NCBI GenBank assembly: GCA_025997415.1
Contig: BNUO01000094.1
Span: forward strand, 1-6,182
DNA from: Campylobacterota bacterium
GTDB taxonomy: Bacteria; Campylobacterota; Campylobacteria; Campylobacterales; SZUA-545
Length of the DNA stretch: 6,182 bases
Direction of reading: 5' to 3'
Shown here: positions 6,076 to 6,182 of the stretch, one piece after another
Layout of the letters: each line of letters opens with the position of its first letter
Numbering within the stretch: position 1 is the first letter of the stretch
The notes under the pieces: model-generated
What the model was told of the DNA's origin: nothing
Database searches by the model: none
The model's input: the letters and a program-made list of their open reading frames with translations, nothing else
Position numbers and translations under genes: made by a program

Positions 6076-6182
6076 TTATTCAGTTTCAACAAGAATCAGC
6101 AGATGTCCGCCGGCCAGTTCACTTGCGGAATTGCTGAACGTCCAGTCGGGATGTTCACCGGGACAATTACCGATCCCGATAT
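6076..6182 (-). CDS. C-terminal end of an unidentified protein
   Basis: The minus strand is open from the window edge to a TAA at 6078-6076, giving 34 final residues. They include NCPGEHPDW, then a hydrophobic tail (GGHLLILVETE). One other minus-strand frame stops almost at once (TAA at 6170-6168) and the remaining one stops in the middle of this segment. I do not recognise the family; the tail could be a last beta strand. Support comes from the open frame reaching the edge and from the hairpin repeat placed behind its stop, as behind the cupin gene. Confidence 0.5.
   Translation of the reverse strand, partial: IGIGNCPGEHPDWTFSNSASELAGGHLLILVETE

Noticed and set aside
1..6182. tRNA, rRNA or CRISPR array
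   Set aside because: No cloverleaf, ribosomal segment or regularly spaced repeat series was seen on either strand.

Overview
The window reads as ordinary bacterial chromosome with every convincing gene on the minus strand. It holds, in minus-strand order, the last 34 codons of an unidentified protein (right edge), an exported cupin resembling D-lyxose isomerase, a complete exported alpha-L-rhamnosidase (GH78), and the N-terminal 231 codons of an SMC/Rad50-like (YhaN-type) ATPase that runs off the left edge. The organism is a Gram-negative-type plant-polysaccharide degrader. Base composition is balanced, intergenic spaces are roomy, hairpin repeats are frequent and two sugar-active proteins carry signal peptides, which would fit a Planctomycetota/Lentisphaerota-like (PVC) or Bacteroidota-like genome. 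There is no taxonomic marker, so this is only a guess.

Layout: 1-695, YhaN-like ATPase, GTG start. 696-1540, an 845-base stretch without an intact gene. It contains a possible promoter for the ATPase, a run of three small hairpins, the remains of a zinc-ribbon/membrane micro-gene split between frames, a 110-bp element with imperfect terminal inverted repeats, and an intrinsic terminator for the rhamnosidase. 1541-4771, rhamnosidase. 4772-5006, spacer with the first copy of a 36-nt hairpin repeat. 5007-5762, cupin. 5763-6075, spacer with nested inverted and direct repeats forming a possible mRNA leader, and the second copy of the hairpin repeat. 6076-6182, C-terminal end of an unknown protein.

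Functionally, the rhamnosidase would release terminal L-rhamnose from plant glycans (pectin side chains, saponins, flavonoid glycosides) outside the cytoplasm. The neighbouring exported cupin may handle a sugar in the same compartment, but its substrate is unknown. The 235-base spacer with a hairpin makes tight co-transcription uncertain. The ATPase is probably a separate DNA-maintenance gene. I did not find a clear new system. The points most worth following are the exported lyxose-isomerase-like cupin, the repeat placed at the same distance after two stop codons, the attenuator-like leader of the cupin gene, and the broken zinc-ribbon gene.
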